Notes: generated by a model not told the origin, from the letters alone. A stretch of DNA of 50,382 nt from an uncultured Roseburia sp. (GCA_947567625.1 CANONN010000024.1:1-50382), one strand, 5' to 3'; counted from the first letter of the stretch, positions 16,044 through 27,867 are shown. Made by a program: numbers and translations.

Positions 16044-17261
16044 TTACTTCTTTAAATTCTCCCTGAACTTCTCCAACATTTCATTGTTGTCTTTAGACTT
16101 CATCTTAGGAAATGCTTTCAACAGACGAGTAAACCCGGCGTTATGATATTTCATCATTTCCATATACTCTTGTCTCAACTCTTCTCTTCTCTGCCTCTTC
16201 TCCTCACTGTTTTTCCTTGCCTCCCCGGCTTTTTCATTCCATCTCTCTCTTGTCTGCTCCACCGATTCGTTAATTCTGGCTTTCGCAGCCTCAGTCGATT
16301 CATTCCATCTCTCTCTTGTCTGCTCTACCGACTCGTTAATTCTGGTTTTCGCAGCCTCAGTCGATTCATTCCATCTCTCTCTTGTCTGCTCCACTGATTC
16401 GTTGATTCTGGCTCTCGCAGTCTCGGCCTTTTCATTCCATCTCTCTCTTGTCTGCTCCACCGATTCGTTGATTCTGGCTTTCGCAGTCTCAGTCGATTCA
16501 TTCCATCTCTCTCTTGTCTGTTCCACCGAATCATTGATTCTGGCTTTCGCAGTCTCAGTCGATTCATTCCATCTCTCTCTTGTCTCATCCGCAGACGCAT
16601 TGATCTTCTCTATGATTTCTGCGTGTTCTCTCTGAAAATTTTCGGAAACTTCCATCGCCTCCATCACATTTTCATAGATATTTTCACCGATCTCATCAGA
16701 TATTTTATGAATCTGTGCGGCAATTTCATCCATCATTTTAAGGCGTCTGTTAAATTTGAGGATGGTAGACACTGTGATGCAGAAATCTACGACAAATACG
16801 CCAAAGAAGACAACCAGGAGCATCACACCGGGTGTATAAGGAATCATGGTGATCGCTTTATAAATCATCGGATGAAGAATATCCATGATAAACGTACAGG
16901 CAAGTCCCCAGTAGACAGAAAACTTCAGACAGACATAACCTTTGATGTTAAACGGCTTGTCCGTATAGTCCCACCATCTGTTGTGAAATACCTGTTCCAA
17001 AACCAACCCGGTTATATATTCTAACACGGAAGTCAGCAAAAAGGAACCTGCAAATAAAAGAAAAAGATTCTCTTTTAAGGGGGTCAACGCTCCCACCACA
17101 ATCACAACGCCGCAGCCGTAAATCGGACAATAAGGCCCGTTTAAAAATCCCCGGTTGACAAATTTTCCGGTATTCAAAGCGGCATACGCAACTTCTGCAC
17201 ACCAGCCGATAAAGGCATATACAATAAAAATCCATACCAATTCATAAAAATTTTGCGGCAT
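16044..17261 (-). CDS. CmpB-like putative ABC transporter permease with 22-residue repeat tail
   Basis: A 405-residue membrane protein. The N-terminal half has about five hydrophobic segments and the motifs FIGWCAEVAYAALNTGKFVNRGFLNGPYCPIYG and EYITGLVLE, typical of the CmpB-like family (putative ABC-transporter type IV), whose transport role is unproven. From about residue 230 to 350 comes a charged helical tail made of six copies of a 22-residue unit beginning RERWNE (period 66 bp at DNA level). Twenty-two residues equal two hendecads, suggesting a long amphipathic helix or coil. The C-terminal 50 residues are basic. AGGAGA lies six bases before the ATG. No ABC ATPase is adjacent. Confidence 0.82.
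   Translation of the reverse strand: MPQNFYELVWIFIVYAFIGWCAEVAYAALNTGKFVNRGFLNGPYCPIYGCGVVIVVGALTPLKENLFLLFAGSFLLTSVLEYITGLVLEQVFHNRWWDYTDKPFNIKGYVCLKFSVYWGLACTFIMDILHPMIYKAITMIPYTPGVMLLVVFFGVFVVDFCITVSTILKFNRRLKMMDEIAAQIHKISDEIGENIYENVMEAMEVSENFQREHAEIIEKINASADETRERWNESTETAKARINDSVEQTRERWNESTETAKARINESVEQTRERWNEKAETARARINESVEQTRERWNESTEAAKTRINESVEQTRERWNESTEAAKARINESVEQTRERWNEKAGEARKNSEEKRQRREELRQEYMEMMKYHNAGFTRLLKAFPKMKSKDNNEMLEKFRENLKK
16200..16600 (-). repeat. 66-bp in-frame tandem repeats within the CmpB-like gene
   Basis: Six near-identical units of 66 bp, each with ATTCCATCTCTCTCTTGTCT on the plus strand, encode the 22-residue repeats. The units are similar enough to expand or contract by slippage without breaking the frame. 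Confidence 0.85.
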
Positions 17262-17339
17262 TTTATCTCTCCTATACTTATAAATATCATCGAATCATTT
17301 CAATTTTATTAAATTTTTTATCTAATTTCAACTATTTGA

Positions 17340-17368
17340 TTGTAAAATTGTACAATATATAGTATAAT
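17340..17368 (+). promoter_or_regulatory. Sigma-A-type promoter of the PocR-domain gene
   Basis: TTGTAA (17340-17345), 17-base spacer, TATAAT (17363-17368). The leader to the ATG is about 110 bases. The same region is the upstream side of the divergent CmpB-like gene. Confidence 0.65.
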
Positions 17369-17482
17369 AATGCTAAAACGAACGGGGAACGATTCGTCAT
17401 TCATGTAATAGACAACATTTTTCAGAACTTGTAGACAAGCTGTTCTGAGAGATAAAGTTTCGATAAAGGATGGAGGAGAACG

Positions 17483-18277
17483 ATGGAACTTAAAGATTTT
17501 ATGGATTTATCCAAACTTCAGGAAATTCAGGACAGTTTTTCTAACTCTACCGGTTTGGCAGCAATCGCTGTCGGCAAGAACGGGGAATACATAACGGAAG
17601 GCAGTAATTTTACCGATTTTTGTATGAAATATACACGCGGCTCTGTGGAGGGTAACAAACGCTGTGTAAAATGTGACAACGAATGTACCGGAACTTATTT
17701 CTGTCACGCAGGCTTGATGGATTTTTCTGTGGATATCATGATAAACGGTGAAAAGCTAGGCAGCATTATCGGCGGACAGATCTTACCGAATCCTCCAGAT
17801 GAAGAACAGTTCCGCGCAAAGGCGGAAGAACTCGGCATCGATCCTGATTCCTATATTGAAGCGCTTCGCAAGGTTCCAATCAGCACCGAAGAAAAGATTC
17901 GCGCTTCGGCTGATCTTCTCGGTATTATCGTCAATCAGCTGGTCAATCTGGAATATTTCAAATATAGCAATGCAGACCGCCTAGAACAGCTTCAAAAAGA
18001 AGTGGACGATTGCAGTAACCTGATTCAGATGATCAACAACAATACCAGCCACTTAAAGGCAATCGCTACCAAGCAAAAAATACTCTCCTTAAATGCAAGT
18101 ATTGAGGCTGCGAGAAGCGGGGAGGCAGGCGTAGGATTTGCTGTGGTTGCCAAGAGTATGCAGGACCTTTCCTCTCAGTCCTCTGTGATCTACAACGACA
18201 TTGAGAAATCCGTTGCAGATATTACACGCACCATCTCCAATCTCTCGTCGCTGTTTGACGATCAAAGAGATAATTAA
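17483..18277 (+). CDS. PocR sensory-domain protein with MCP-like signalling tail
   Basis: Soluble 264-residue protein. The N-terminal PocR domain (about residues 7-160) shows LAAIAVGKNGEYITEGSNFTDFC and clustered cysteines (CVKCDNEC and CHAG), then GGQILPNPP; this domain binds small ligands in sensors. A coiled linker leads to a short methyl-accepting chemotaxis-type hairpin tip (KILSLNASIEAARSGEAGVGFAVVAKSM, about 200-228). That tip normally contacts CheA/CheW, but the flanking helices are much shorter than in a full receptor and there is no membrane segment. It may signal from the cytoplasm to the chemotaxis array or act alone. GGAGG precedes the ATG. Confidence 0.85.
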   Translation: MELKDFMDLSKLQEIQDSFSNSTGLAAIAVGKNGEYITEGSNFTDFCMKYTRGSVEGNKRCVKCDNECTGTYFCHAGLMDFSVDIMINGEKLGSIIGGQILPNPPDEEQFRAKAEELGIDPDSYIEALRKVPISTEEKIRASADLLGIIVNQLVNLEYFKYSNADRLEQLQKEVDDCSNLIQMINNNTSHLKAIATKQKILSLNASIEAARSGEAGVGFAVVAKSMQDLSSQSSVIYNDIEKSVADITRTISNLSSLFDDQRDN

Positions 18278-18289
18278 CGATATCAAATA

Positions 18290-18323
18290 ATGGACAGTTC
18301 ATTTTTTGAACTGTCCATCTTTC
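18290..18323. terminator. Terminator between the PocR gene and gyrA
   Basis: ATGGACAGTTCA pairs perfectly with TGAACTGTCCAT around a TTTTT loop, followed by CTTTC. It sits between two convergent genes and could serve both. Confidence 0.75.
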
Positions 18324-18330
18324 ATTCCCA

Positions 18331-21003
18331 TTATTCTTTACTGTCCTCTTTCGCCCTCTGAACCAACTTATCGATCAATGCTTCATTGATCTCTGTCGGA
18401 AATTGTTCCCCGGCCTCCTGCGGCTGTACAGTATCCCCTGCCGTTGAACTTTCTTCTCCGCTTTCATTTTCAATTTTGTCTGAAATAACGCCGGATTCAT
18501 CACTTTCTATCACACGCTCATCCTCCAGATTTTCATCAAGAGATTTGTCACGGCGAACTTTTGCGATACTCGCAACCGTTACATTCTCATCCAGATTGAT
18601 CAACTTGACGCCGGAGGTAATGCGTCTTAGAAGCGCAGTGCTGCTCACCTTAATGCGGATGATGATGCCCTCTGTCGTAATCAACATAATCTCATCATCA
18701 ATGTTGACAGACTTGACGCCCACGATATTGCCTGTCTTTTCGGTGATCTTATAGCATTTCACGCCCTTGCCGCCGCGGTTTTGTGTGGAAAACTCGTCGA
18801 TCATCGTGCATTTTCCAAGACCTTTCTCCGAGACGATCATCAGAGAACTTCCCTGTGATTCCATCTGCATACCGATGACCTCGTCCCCGTCGGAAAGGCT
18901 CATACCGATCACACCCATAGAACTTCTGCCCGTCTTGCGCACATCGGTCTCTTTGAACCGGATACACTGTCCGTATTTTGTCACCAGGAAGATATCCTGG
19001 TTGTTGTCTGTCTTCTTTACCTCGATCAGCTCGTCGTCCTCGCGCAGAACGATAGCCGCCAACCCGATTTTACGGACATTGGCGTAATCTGTCACCGGCG
19101 TTTTCTTGACAATTCCCTTTCGCGTAGCCATAAACAGAAAATGTCCGTCCGTGTACTCCTTGATCGGTATCACCGCCGTAATCTTTTCGCCCGGCTGCAA
19201 CTGTATGAGATTCACGATCGCCGTGCCGCGCGCGGTCCTGCCGGCTTCGGGTATCTCGTATGCCTTGATGCGGTACACTCTTCCGGTGCTTGTAAAGAAC
19301 ATGATATAGTGATGGGAGGTCGTCATAAAAAATTCTTCAATATAATCGTCCTCGATCGTCTCCATCCCCTTGATGCCCTTGCCGCCGCGGTTTTGCGCGT
19401 GAAAATTGTCAAGGCTCATGCGCTTGATATAGCCGAGCTTTGTCATTGTGATGACGGTATTTGTCACCGGAATCAAATCTTCCATGGAAATATCATACTC
19501 GTCAAAGCCGATCGAAGTCCTGCGGTCATCGCCAAACTTGTCGGCGATGAGAAGAATCTCTTCACGGATCACACAGAGTAAGCGCTTCTCGTCGGCAAGA
19601 ATTGCTTCCAACTCCGCGATGCGCTCCATCAACTGCGCATATTCGCCCTCCAGCTTTTCCCGTTCCAATCCGGTGAGCGCGCGCAGACGCATATCCACAA
19701 TCGCCTGTGCCTGCGCCTCGGTCAGAGAAAAACGCTCCATCAAGCGCTCTTTCGCCACCTGCGCATTGCTGCTGCCGCGAATGATATTGATCACCTCGTC
19801 AATGTTGTCGAGGGCAATCAGCAAGCCTTCCAAGATATGGGCGCGCTCCTTAGCCTTATTGAGATCGTATTTTGTCCTTCGTGTGACAACGTCTTTCTGA
19901 TGGATTAAATAATAATTTAATATTTCATACAGATTCAGTACTTTCGGCTGGTTATCGACAAGCGCCAGCATAATCACGCCAAAGGTATCCTGAAGCTGTG
20001 TGTGCTTATAGAGAAGGTTTAACACGACGTTCGGGTTGACGTCGCGTCGCAGCTCGATACAGATACGCATCCCCTGACGATCGGACTCATCGCGGAGATC
20101 TGTGATGCCGTCCACCTTTTTATCTCTCACAAGCTCCGCAATCTTTTCAATCAAACGCGCTTTGTTCACCATATAGGGAAGCTCCGTCACGACAATACGG
20201 TTTTTGCCGTTTGCCATCGGTTCAATGCTGCTGACTGCGCGCACGCGGATTTTTCCGCGTCCCGTGCGGTACGCCTCATTAATCCCCGTTGTGCCAAGTA
20301 TCATCGCGCCGGTCGGAAAATCAGGCCCCTTGACAATCGCCAACAGTTCTTCGATATCGGTCTCTCTGTCTTCCTCTACCTGATTGTCTATAATTTTTAC
20401 CACGGCTCCAATAATCTCGCGAAGGTTATGTGGAGGAATGTTCGTCGCCATGCCGACTGCGATACCCGTCGTACCGTTTACCAGCAAATTTGGAAAACGC
20501 GCCGGGAGTACGGTCGGCTCCTTCTCTGTCTCGTCGAAGTTCGGTACAAAATCAACGGTATCTTTGTTGATATCCGAGAGCATCTCCATCGAAATCTTAG
20601 ACAGACGGGCTTCCGTATAACGCATGGCCGCCGCGCCGTCACCGTCGACCGACCCGAAATTGCCGTGGCCATCGACCAGCGTATAGCGAAATGACCACTC
20701 CTGCGCCATATTGACGAGAGCGCCATAGATGGAACTGTCGCCGTGCGGATGATACTTACCCATCGTATCGCCGACAATACGCGCACATTTGCGGTGCGGC
20801 TTGTCAGGGCCATTATTCAGCTCGATCATAGAATAGAGAACGCGGCGCTGTACCGGCTTTAATCCGTCCCTGACGTCAGGAAGGGCACGTTGGGCGATTA
20901 CACTCATCGCATAATCGATATAGGATGTCTCCATAGTTTTTTTCAAGTCAACATCTGTAATCTTGTCTATCTCATCCAACTGGTCAAATATTTTGTCATC
21001 CAT
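18331..21003 (-). CDS. gyrA: DNA gyrase subunit A
   Basis: DNA-breakage subunit of gyrase (A2B2), which introduces negative supercoils. The catalytic tyrosine is Tyr129 in AAMRYTEAR, and the gyrase-specific GyrA box appears as [10 protein letters not shown] at the start of the C-terminal wrapping domain. The 890 residues include an acidic tail of about 70 residues after the last blade. In the quinolone region [10 protein letters not shown] the residue aligned with E. coli Asp87 is Gly94. The start at 21003 follows GGAGG by eight bases; the longer frame to 21021 includes that site. It lies 217 bases downstream of gyrB. Confidence 0.97.
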   Translation of the reverse strand: MDDKIFDQLDEIDKITDVDLKKTMETSYIDYAMSVIAQRALPDVRDGLKPVQRRVLYSMIELNNGPDKPHRKCARIVGDTMGKYHPHGDSSIYGALVNMAQEWSFRYTLVDGHGNFGSVDGDGAAAMRYTEARLSKISMEMLSDINKDTVDFVPNFDETEKEPTVLPARFPNLLVNGTTGIAVGMATNIPPHNLREIIGAVVKIIDNQVEEDRETDIEELLAIVKGPDFPTGAMILGTTGINEAYRTGRGKIRVRAVSSIEPMANGKNRIVVTELPYMVNKARLIEKIAELVRDKKVDGITDLRDESDRQGMRICIELRRDVNPNVVLNLLYKHTQLQDTFGVIMLALVDNQPKVLNLYEILNYYLIHQKDVVTRRTKYDLNKAKERAHILEGLLIALDNIDEVINIIRGSSNAQVAKERLMERFSLTEAQAQAIVDMRLRALTGLEREKLEGEYAQLMERIAELEAILADEKRLLCVIREEILLIADKFGDDRRTSIGFDEYDISMEDLIPVTNTVITMTKLGYIKRMSLDNFHAQNRGGKGIKGMETIEDDYIEEFFMTTSHHYIMFFTSTGRVYRIKAYEIPEAGRTARGTAIVNLIQLQPGEKITAVIPIKEYTDGHFLFMATRKGIVKKTPVTDYANVRKIGLAAIVLREDDELIEVKKTDNNQDIFLVTKYGQCIRFKETDVRKTGRSSMGVIGMSLSDGDEVIGMQMESQGSSLMIVSEKGLGKCTMIDEFSTQNRGGKGVKCYKITEKTGNIVGVKSVNIDDEIMLITTEGIIIRIKVSSTALLRRITSGVKLINLDENVTVASIAKVRRDKSLDENLEDERVIESDESGVISDKIENESGEESSTAGDTVQPQEAGEQFPTEINEALIDKLVQRAKEDSKE

Positions 21004-21220
21004 ATCCCAAACCTCCATCAATCATAGCTTTCCACAACCCGCACAGTATTTCGTTCATTTTCCCCATAACAATTTAGTTTCCTACCATCCGCTCTGCATT
21101 TCGTGCCACTCTGTATTTCATTCATTTTCTCAAAGCAACTATAGTTTTCCTAAATCCGCTCTATATTTCGTTCATTTTCCCAAAAACAACTTCATTGATA
21201 TCTCACGTTTGCAACATCCA

Positions 21221-23164
<1,944 letters not shown>

Positions 23165-24256
23165 TCAAACAGACTCTCTTTGTTCGACCGTTCCGTCTAC
23201 CACCTCATAAACCCGATTCAACTGGAACCTGTTTTTGACAAACTCATCCAAACCTGTACAGGTAATCATCGTCTGTGTATCACTGATATGACTGAGCAGA
23301 TAATTCTGTCGATGGCTGTCAAGCTCTGACAACACATCATCCAAAAGCAAAATCGGCGTATCGTGTATGATTTGTTTGACCAGCGCAATCTCCGACAATT
23401 TTAAGGACAAAGCAGAAGTCCTCTGCTGCCCCTGCGAGCCAAATCTGCGGATATCGACGTCTCCTATCGAAAAACGCAGATCATCCCGATGCGGTCCCAC
23501 TGAAGTCTGACAGAACTTTAAATCTCTCTCTCTCATGCGCCGCATGTCCGCTTCAAAATCTGCCGCCGTCGTATTGGCCTCGTAGGAAAGCGTCAATTCT
23601 TCACGGTTTCCCGAAATGGAGGAGTGAATCGCACGCACCGTCTCACCGAGCTCCTCCACAAACTTTTTTCTTCTGCCAATGATCTTTTTGCCGGTCTCAA
23701 TCAACTGCATATCCCAGACAGACAGCGTATCCGCCAAATCGGGACGGAACGCCATGTCTTTTAACAGACGGCTGCGCTGGCTAAGGATTTTATTGTAATT
23801 GATCAGATCGGCGAGATAAATCTTATCTAACTGGCACAGTTCCACATCCAGAAATCTTCTTCTCTCGGCCGGGCCGTTTTTGATGATGTTAAGATCTTCC
23901 GGTGAAAAAAATACAACATTTAAGATGCCGAACAGATCGCTCGCCTTTTTGATCGGAATACGGTTAATGGCAATGCCCTTGGCACGGTTGTGCTTCAAAT
24001 GTATGTCGATCACAAAATCCCGCCCGTCCTTACAGACAACCGTGTGCAGATGTGCTTCCGATTCTCCGAACGTTATCATCTCTTTGTCTCTGACACTTTT
24101 ATGCGACTTGCTGGTTGCGCTCATATAGACGGCCTCAAGTATATTCGTCTTTCCCTGGGCATTGTCCCCGTAAAAAATATTGGTTCCGTCGTCAAAGGAG
24201 AGATGCAGCGTCTCATAATTTCTGAAATTCTTTAATTCCATAGATTTGACTGTCAT
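23165..24256 (-). CDS. recF: DNA replication and repair protein RecF
   Basis: SMC-like ATPase that helps load RecA at gapped DNA with RecO/RecR. The 363 residues show Walker A FYGDNAQGKTNILEA (near 28-42), GPHRDDLRF, a signature-like FGSQGQQRTSALSLKLSE, and Walker B ILLLDDVLSELD. The ATG at 24256 overlaps the yaaA stop codon (ATGA), so the two are translationally coupled. Length is typical. Confidence 0.96.
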   Translation of the reverse strand: MTVKSMELKNFRNYETLHLSFDDGTNIFYGDNAQGKTNILEAVYMSATSKSHKSVRDKEMITFGESEAHLHTVVCKDGRDFVIDIHLKHNRAKGIAINRIPIKKASDLFGILNVVFFSPEDLNIIKNGPAERRRFLDVELCQLDKIYLADLINYNKILSQRSRLLKDMAFRPDLADTLSVWDMQLIETGKKIIGRRKKFVEELGETVRAIHSSISGNREELTLSYEANTTAADFEADMRRMRERDLKFCQTSVGPHRDDLRFSIGDVDIRRFGSQGQQRTSALSLKLSEIALVKQIIHDTPILLLDDVLSELDSHRQNYLLSHISDTQTMITCTGLDEFVKNRFQLNRVYEVVDGTVEQRESV

Positions 24257-24471
24257 ATTTTGTTTATTTTCACTGTCTTCCCGTCAAAACTGACGATCTC
24301 TCCGCCGTGCAGCTTTTTGCCGCGCTGTGTCACCACTTGGCCGTCCACCGAGACCAAGCCCTCCAGTATCACCTCTTTTGCCTCTACCCCGGAGCCTGCC
24401 AAACCGGCTTTTTTCAGCGCCTGTCCGAGCTTTATAAATTCTTCTCCTTCGCGGATACTGATTTCTGTCAT
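24253..24471 (-). CDS. yaaA: S4-domain RNA-binding protein YaaA
   Basis: A 72-residue protein that is almost entirely one S4 RNA-binding fold (LGQALKKAGLAGSGVEAKEVILEGLVSVDG). In Firmicutes this gene sits between dnaN and recF, as here, and is linked with 50S subunit assembly. GGAGT lies six bases before the ATG. Its stop overlaps the recF start by one base pattern (ATGA). Confidence 0.92.
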   Translation of the reverse strand: MTEISIREGEEFIKLGQALKKAGLAGSGVEAKEVILEGLVSVDGQVVTQRGKKLHGGEIVSFDGKTVKINKI

Positions 24472-24564
24472 ATTTACTCCATTTCTGCCGACCGCACGAT
24501 AGGTTCTGCTTTGAGCTCAAAGTATCATAAAAAAGCCGACATCAAATTTTCTGCAATCCTTCTG

Positions 24565-25680
24565 TCATCCATTGGCCGACGCATTAAAATTTACCGGAAG
24601 AATCAGATAGATAAAGTTCCCGTCGTCGTCCCTGATATAGCACGGAGCCTTCGGGTTCACCATATAGATGGTGATTGACTCCTCATCGATCACGCGCAGA
24701 GCGTCGATAAAAAACTTCGGATTAAATCCGATCAAAATATCGCTTCCCTCTTTCTCAATACCGATCTCCTCATTCATGGAACCGATAAAGGAATTGATCT
24801 TTAACTCCATCACCTCATCCGTGATATTCATGATGATCGGTTTTTTATCTCCCTCTTTCACTAAAAGTGTGGCGCGGTCGATACAGCTTAACAATTCCCG
24901 CTTGTTGATCTGGATCTTTGTCTCATAGTCGGAAGAAATCATCTGCTCGATCTTAAAATACTCGCCCTCAATCAGGCGGGAAACGACTGTAGTCTCATCA
25001 AATACAAATACAATATGGTTTTTCGTCAGAAAAATCTCTACCTCGTCCTCCGTATTTCCCGGCAGAATCTTGCTGACCTCCTGCAGTGTCTTGCCCGGCA
25101 CCACGACTTTCTTAAAATCATAACTATTTTTTAATTCGATATTGCGAATAGAAATGCGGTGGCCGTCGAGAGAGACAACCTTTAACTGATTGTCATTGAT
25201 CTCAAACAGCTCACCGGTCATCAGCTTGTTGGTATCGTTATCGGCGATCGAAAAAATCGTCTGGCGGATGACTTCCTTTAAGGTAAATTGAGAGATCACG
25301 ATAGGTTCGTTGCGTTCAATATAGGGAATCCCGGAAAAATCTTCGCCGGATTTGCCGATAATATTAAACTTTGCCTTTTCGCAGGTAATCGTCGTCTTGA
25401 AAGAAGCATCCGTCTCTATCACTACATCACTGTCCGGCAGCTTGCGTACAATCTCTGAAAAAATTTTGGCGTCGAGCGCGATGACGCCGCGTTCAACAAT
25501 CTCTCCCTCGATCTTTGTCTCTATGCCGAGCTCCATATCGTTGGCCGTCAGTTTGATCTCGGATGCGGAGGCATCGATCAGGATACATTCTAGGATAGAC
25601 ATGGTCGTTCTCGTAGGTACTGCTTTGGAGACAATATTTACACCGTATAATAAGTTTGATTTGGAACAGATTAATTTCAT
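24565..25680 (-). CDS. dnaN: DNA polymerase III beta subunit (sliding clamp)
   Basis: Ring-shaped clamp that tethers polymerase III to DNA. The 371 residues cover three similar domains; LNANDMELGIET, SLDGHRISIRN and the C-terminal YLILPVN(F/A) segment, which forms the partner-binding pocket, are all present. AAGGAG precedes the ATG by ten bases. A DnaA-box-like TTATACACA lies between them. It is 324 bases downstream of dnaA. Confidence 0.97.
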   Translation of the reverse strand: MKLICSKSNLLYGVNIVSKAVPTRTTMSILECILIDASASEIKLTANDMELGIETKIEGEIVERGVIALDAKIFSEIVRKLPDSDVVIETDASFKTTITCEKAKFNIIGKSGEDFSGIPYIERNEPIVISQFTLKEVIRQTIFSIADNDTNKLMTGELFEINDNQLKVVSLDGHRISIRNIELKNSYDFKKVVVPGKTLQEVSKILPGNTEDEVEIFLTKNHIVFVFDETTVVSRLIEGEYFKIEQMISSDYETKIQINKRELLSCIDRATLLVKEGDKKPIIMNITDEVMELKINSFIGSMNEEIGIEKEGSDILIGFNPKFFIDALRVIDEESITIYMVNPKAPCYIRDDDGNFIYLILPVNFNASANG

Positions 25681-25681
25681 A

Positions 25682-25690
25682 TGTGTATAA
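25682..25690 (-). promoter_or_regulatory. DnaA-box-like site in the dnaN leader
   Basis: TTATACACA on the minus strand, one base from the consensus TTATCCACA, lying between the dnaN ribosome site and its ATG. Confidence 0.5.
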
Positions 25691-25979
25691 CTCCTTTCTG
25701 TTTGCGGACTGCAAAAATATGGTTTCCGCGAAAGTGCATGAAATATAATTATAAAAAATATTCTAAGTAGTATTCTTAAGGGCTGTTTGTAAGTGCATAA
25801 GTCCTGTATCCCTTAATTCTTAAGAGCTTGAGAGTGAAATGCATGTTGTCATCCTGTGAATGGGATGAGGATTTGACCGGGATGGACAGTGGAAAAAATA
25901 ATCGACGTAAACATAAAAAAATAAACTTTGTGGAGAAATCGTAAGATTGTCCCCTTATGTTGAACGTCAGATGAACATA

Positions 25980-25988
25980 TTATCCACA
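25980..25988 (+). promoter_or_regulatory. DnaA box downstream of dnaA
   Basis: Perfect consensus TTATCCACA, 17 bases beyond the dnaA stop codon. The 324-bp dnaA-dnaN gap has this box, the one in the dnaN leader, and AT-rich sequence around 25741-25800, but no gene. In Bacillus the gap after dnaA is the second half of a bipartite origin. Confidence 0.7.
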
Positions 25989-26004
25989 AGGATTATGCCG
26001 GTAT

Positions 26005-27375
26005 TTAATTGGGGTTAATCTTCTTTTTTACCGTGTCGATGACATTGCGGGTAGAAGGATTGTTTTCGTATTCCTGTGAGATACGCTTTACGCCGTGGAT
26101 AATTGTAGAGTGATCTCTACCGCCCAATGCTTTTCCGATGGTGTCGAGAGAGGCGTCCGTCATATTTTTGCAGAGAAACATAGCAATCTGACGGGGCCAG
26201 GCGATCTCGCTGCTGCGCCTGTTAGACATCAATTGATCTACGGAAATATTAAAGTGTTCCGAGATCACCTCAATGATTAACTGTACCGTGATCTCTCTTG
26301 GCTTGTCCGGCGTAATAATATTTTGCAGCTCGCGCACGGCGATATCCATGGTGATTTCTTTCTTTTCGAGCTTCGAGTAGGCGAGCAGTTTGTTGAGCGC
26401 GCCCTCGAGCTCACGGATATTGGATTTGATGTTGCTCGCGATATAGTCGAGAATACTGTCGTCGAGCTGAATTTCGTCGATTTCCGACTTTTGGCGCAAG
26501 ATCGCCATCCTTGTCTCATAGTCCGGGATGCCGATATCTGCCATAAGTCCCCACTCAAAGCGGCTGCGAATACGTTCCTCCAAAGTTTCCATGTCCTTTG
26601 GCGGTTTGTCGGAGGTGAGAATGATCTGCTTTCCGGCTGAGTGCAGGGCGTTGAAAGTGTGGAAAAACTCTTCCTGTGTGCTCTCTTTTCCTATTATAAA
26701 CTGCACATCGTCGATCATAAGAACGTCGATTGTGCGATATTTTTCGCGCAACTTATTCATAGCAGAAGTGTTACCGCTGCGGATGGACTCAATGACTTCG
26801 TTGGTAAACTCCTCCGACGTCACATAGATGATTTTGGCGTCCGTGTTTTTTTCGAGAATAAAATGTCCGATACTGTGCATCAGATGTGTCTTGCCAAGTC
26901 CCGGACCGCCATAGATATAGAGTGGATTGTAGGCCTCTCCCGGAGACTCCGCCACCGCAAGCGAGGCAGAGTGCGCGAAGCGGTTATTGCCGCCCACGAC
27001 AAACGTGTCGAACGTATAGTTGGCATTGAGATTGGATTTTGCAGCCTGCTCTAAGACCATATGTTTTTTCTTGCCGGTATCGGAAGAAGCGCTGCTTATT
27101 TTCTTGGTGTCCTCGGGTGAGAGAAAGTGTATCTCGTATTCTTTGCCTGTGACTTCGGCCACTGCTACTTTTAACGGAAGATAATATTTTTTGGTTATAT
27201 AATTGAGTGTCATGGCATCGGAATGTTGAGGGGGCAATAGGATATAGATATCGTTACCGTCTACGCCGTACACCTCGAGAGGTCGAATCCATGAATTAAA
27301 AGAAACATCGAGAAGTTCGTGTTCTTCTTTTAATGTCAGTATAATTTCTTCCCATTTTTCCAAAATGAAATCCAT
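26005..27375 (-). CDS. dnaA: Chromosomal replication initiator DnaA
   Basis: Origin-binding AAA+ ATPase that melts oriC and loads the helicase. The 456 residues have domain I (HELLDVSFNSWIRPLEV), a short linker, Walker A GGPGLGKTHL (near 155-164), Walker B VLMIDDVQF, the sensor II region and the domain IV DNA-binding signature GGRDHSTIIHGVKRI near the C-terminus. GGAG lies eight bases before the ATG. It is the first gene of the leftward replication block, with consensus DnaA boxes on both sides. Confidence 0.98.
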   Translation of the reverse strand: MDFILEKWEEIILTLKEEHELLDVSFNSWIRPLEVYGVDGNDIYILLPPQHSDAMTLNYITKKYYLPLKVAVAEVTGKEYEIHFLSPEDTKKISSASSDTGKKKHMVLEQAAKSNLNANYTFDTFVVGGNNRFAHSASLAVAESPGEAYNPLYIYGGPGLGKTHLMHSIGHFILEKNTDAKIIYVTSEEFTNEVIESIRSGNTSAMNKLREKYRTIDVLMIDDVQFIIGKESTQEEFFHTFNALHSAGKQIILTSDKPPKDMETLEERIRSRFEWGLMADIGIPDYETRMAILRQKSEIDEIQLDDSILDYIASNIKSNIRELEGALNKLLAYSKLEKKEITMDIAVRELQNIITPDKPREITVQLIIEVISEHFNISVDQLMSNRRSSEIAWPRQIAMFLCKNMTDASLDTIGKALGGRDHSTIIHGVKRISQEYENNPSTRNVIDTVKKKINPN

Positions 27376-27690
27376 ACCAGATACTCCAAATTCTTAGACA
27401 AATATAATATAAAAAAGCTATGTGGCAAAAAGGCTACACTATCTATATTACAACATTTTACAGGTTTAATCAATGAAAAAATAATTATCCACAAGTTATA
27501 CACCGAAAGTGGATAACTTTTTTCTCATGCCAAAAAACAGCCGGATTTTGCCAGCTCAATTTCAACAGGGCAATTTGTTTTTTGTGGAAAAGTTTTGTGA
27601 TAGAAAAAGTAACAATTAGTTTCTTCCTTATATATATACATCATAGATTTTTTCCACAAAGAAACGAAAGCGAAAAGAATATATAATATT
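27376..27690. other. Probable oriC (dnaA-rpmH intergenic region)
   Basis: The gap separates leftward dnaA from rightward rpmH, and housekeeping genes point away from it on both sides. It contains DnaA boxes TTATCCACA (27485-27493), TTATACACC (27496-27504), and reverse-strand TTATCCACT (27508-27516), and weaker TTTTCCACA boxes at 27583-27591 (minus) and 27650-27658 (plus). An AT tract TTATATATATACA at about 27628-27640 could be an unwinding element. A family B repeat follows at 27691. Confidence 0.75.
27401..27428 (-). promoter_or_regulatory. Possible dnaA promoter
   Basis: On the minus strand TTGCCA (27428-27423), 16-base spacer, TATATT (27406-27401). Both boxes are imperfect. It lies about 25 bases upstream of the dnaA ATG. 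Confidence 0.4.
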
Positions 27691-27835
27691 GCAACAGTTC
27701 AGCTCAGGACTTTGCACTCGCTGCAAAGTCCGTAAGAACGCGTATATCTAGCCAAGCGGGAATCCGGCTCTTTGTCGAAGACAAACTATAAATGAGCCGG
27801 ATTCCGTAACTATGAAGCCGAAGGCTAAATAGTTA
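27691..27835 (-). repeat. Family B palindromic repeat, copy 4 (in the origin region)
   Basis: Reverse orientation of the copy 1 subtype: GGACTTTGCA with TGCAAAGTCC and GGAATCCGGCTC with GAGCCGGATTCC. It lies between the DnaA-box cluster and the rpmH promoter, so it adds a large potential cruciform to the origin region. Confidence 0.85.
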
Positions 27836-27867
27836 AATAAAATTTTGAGAAACATAGATTTAGGGCT

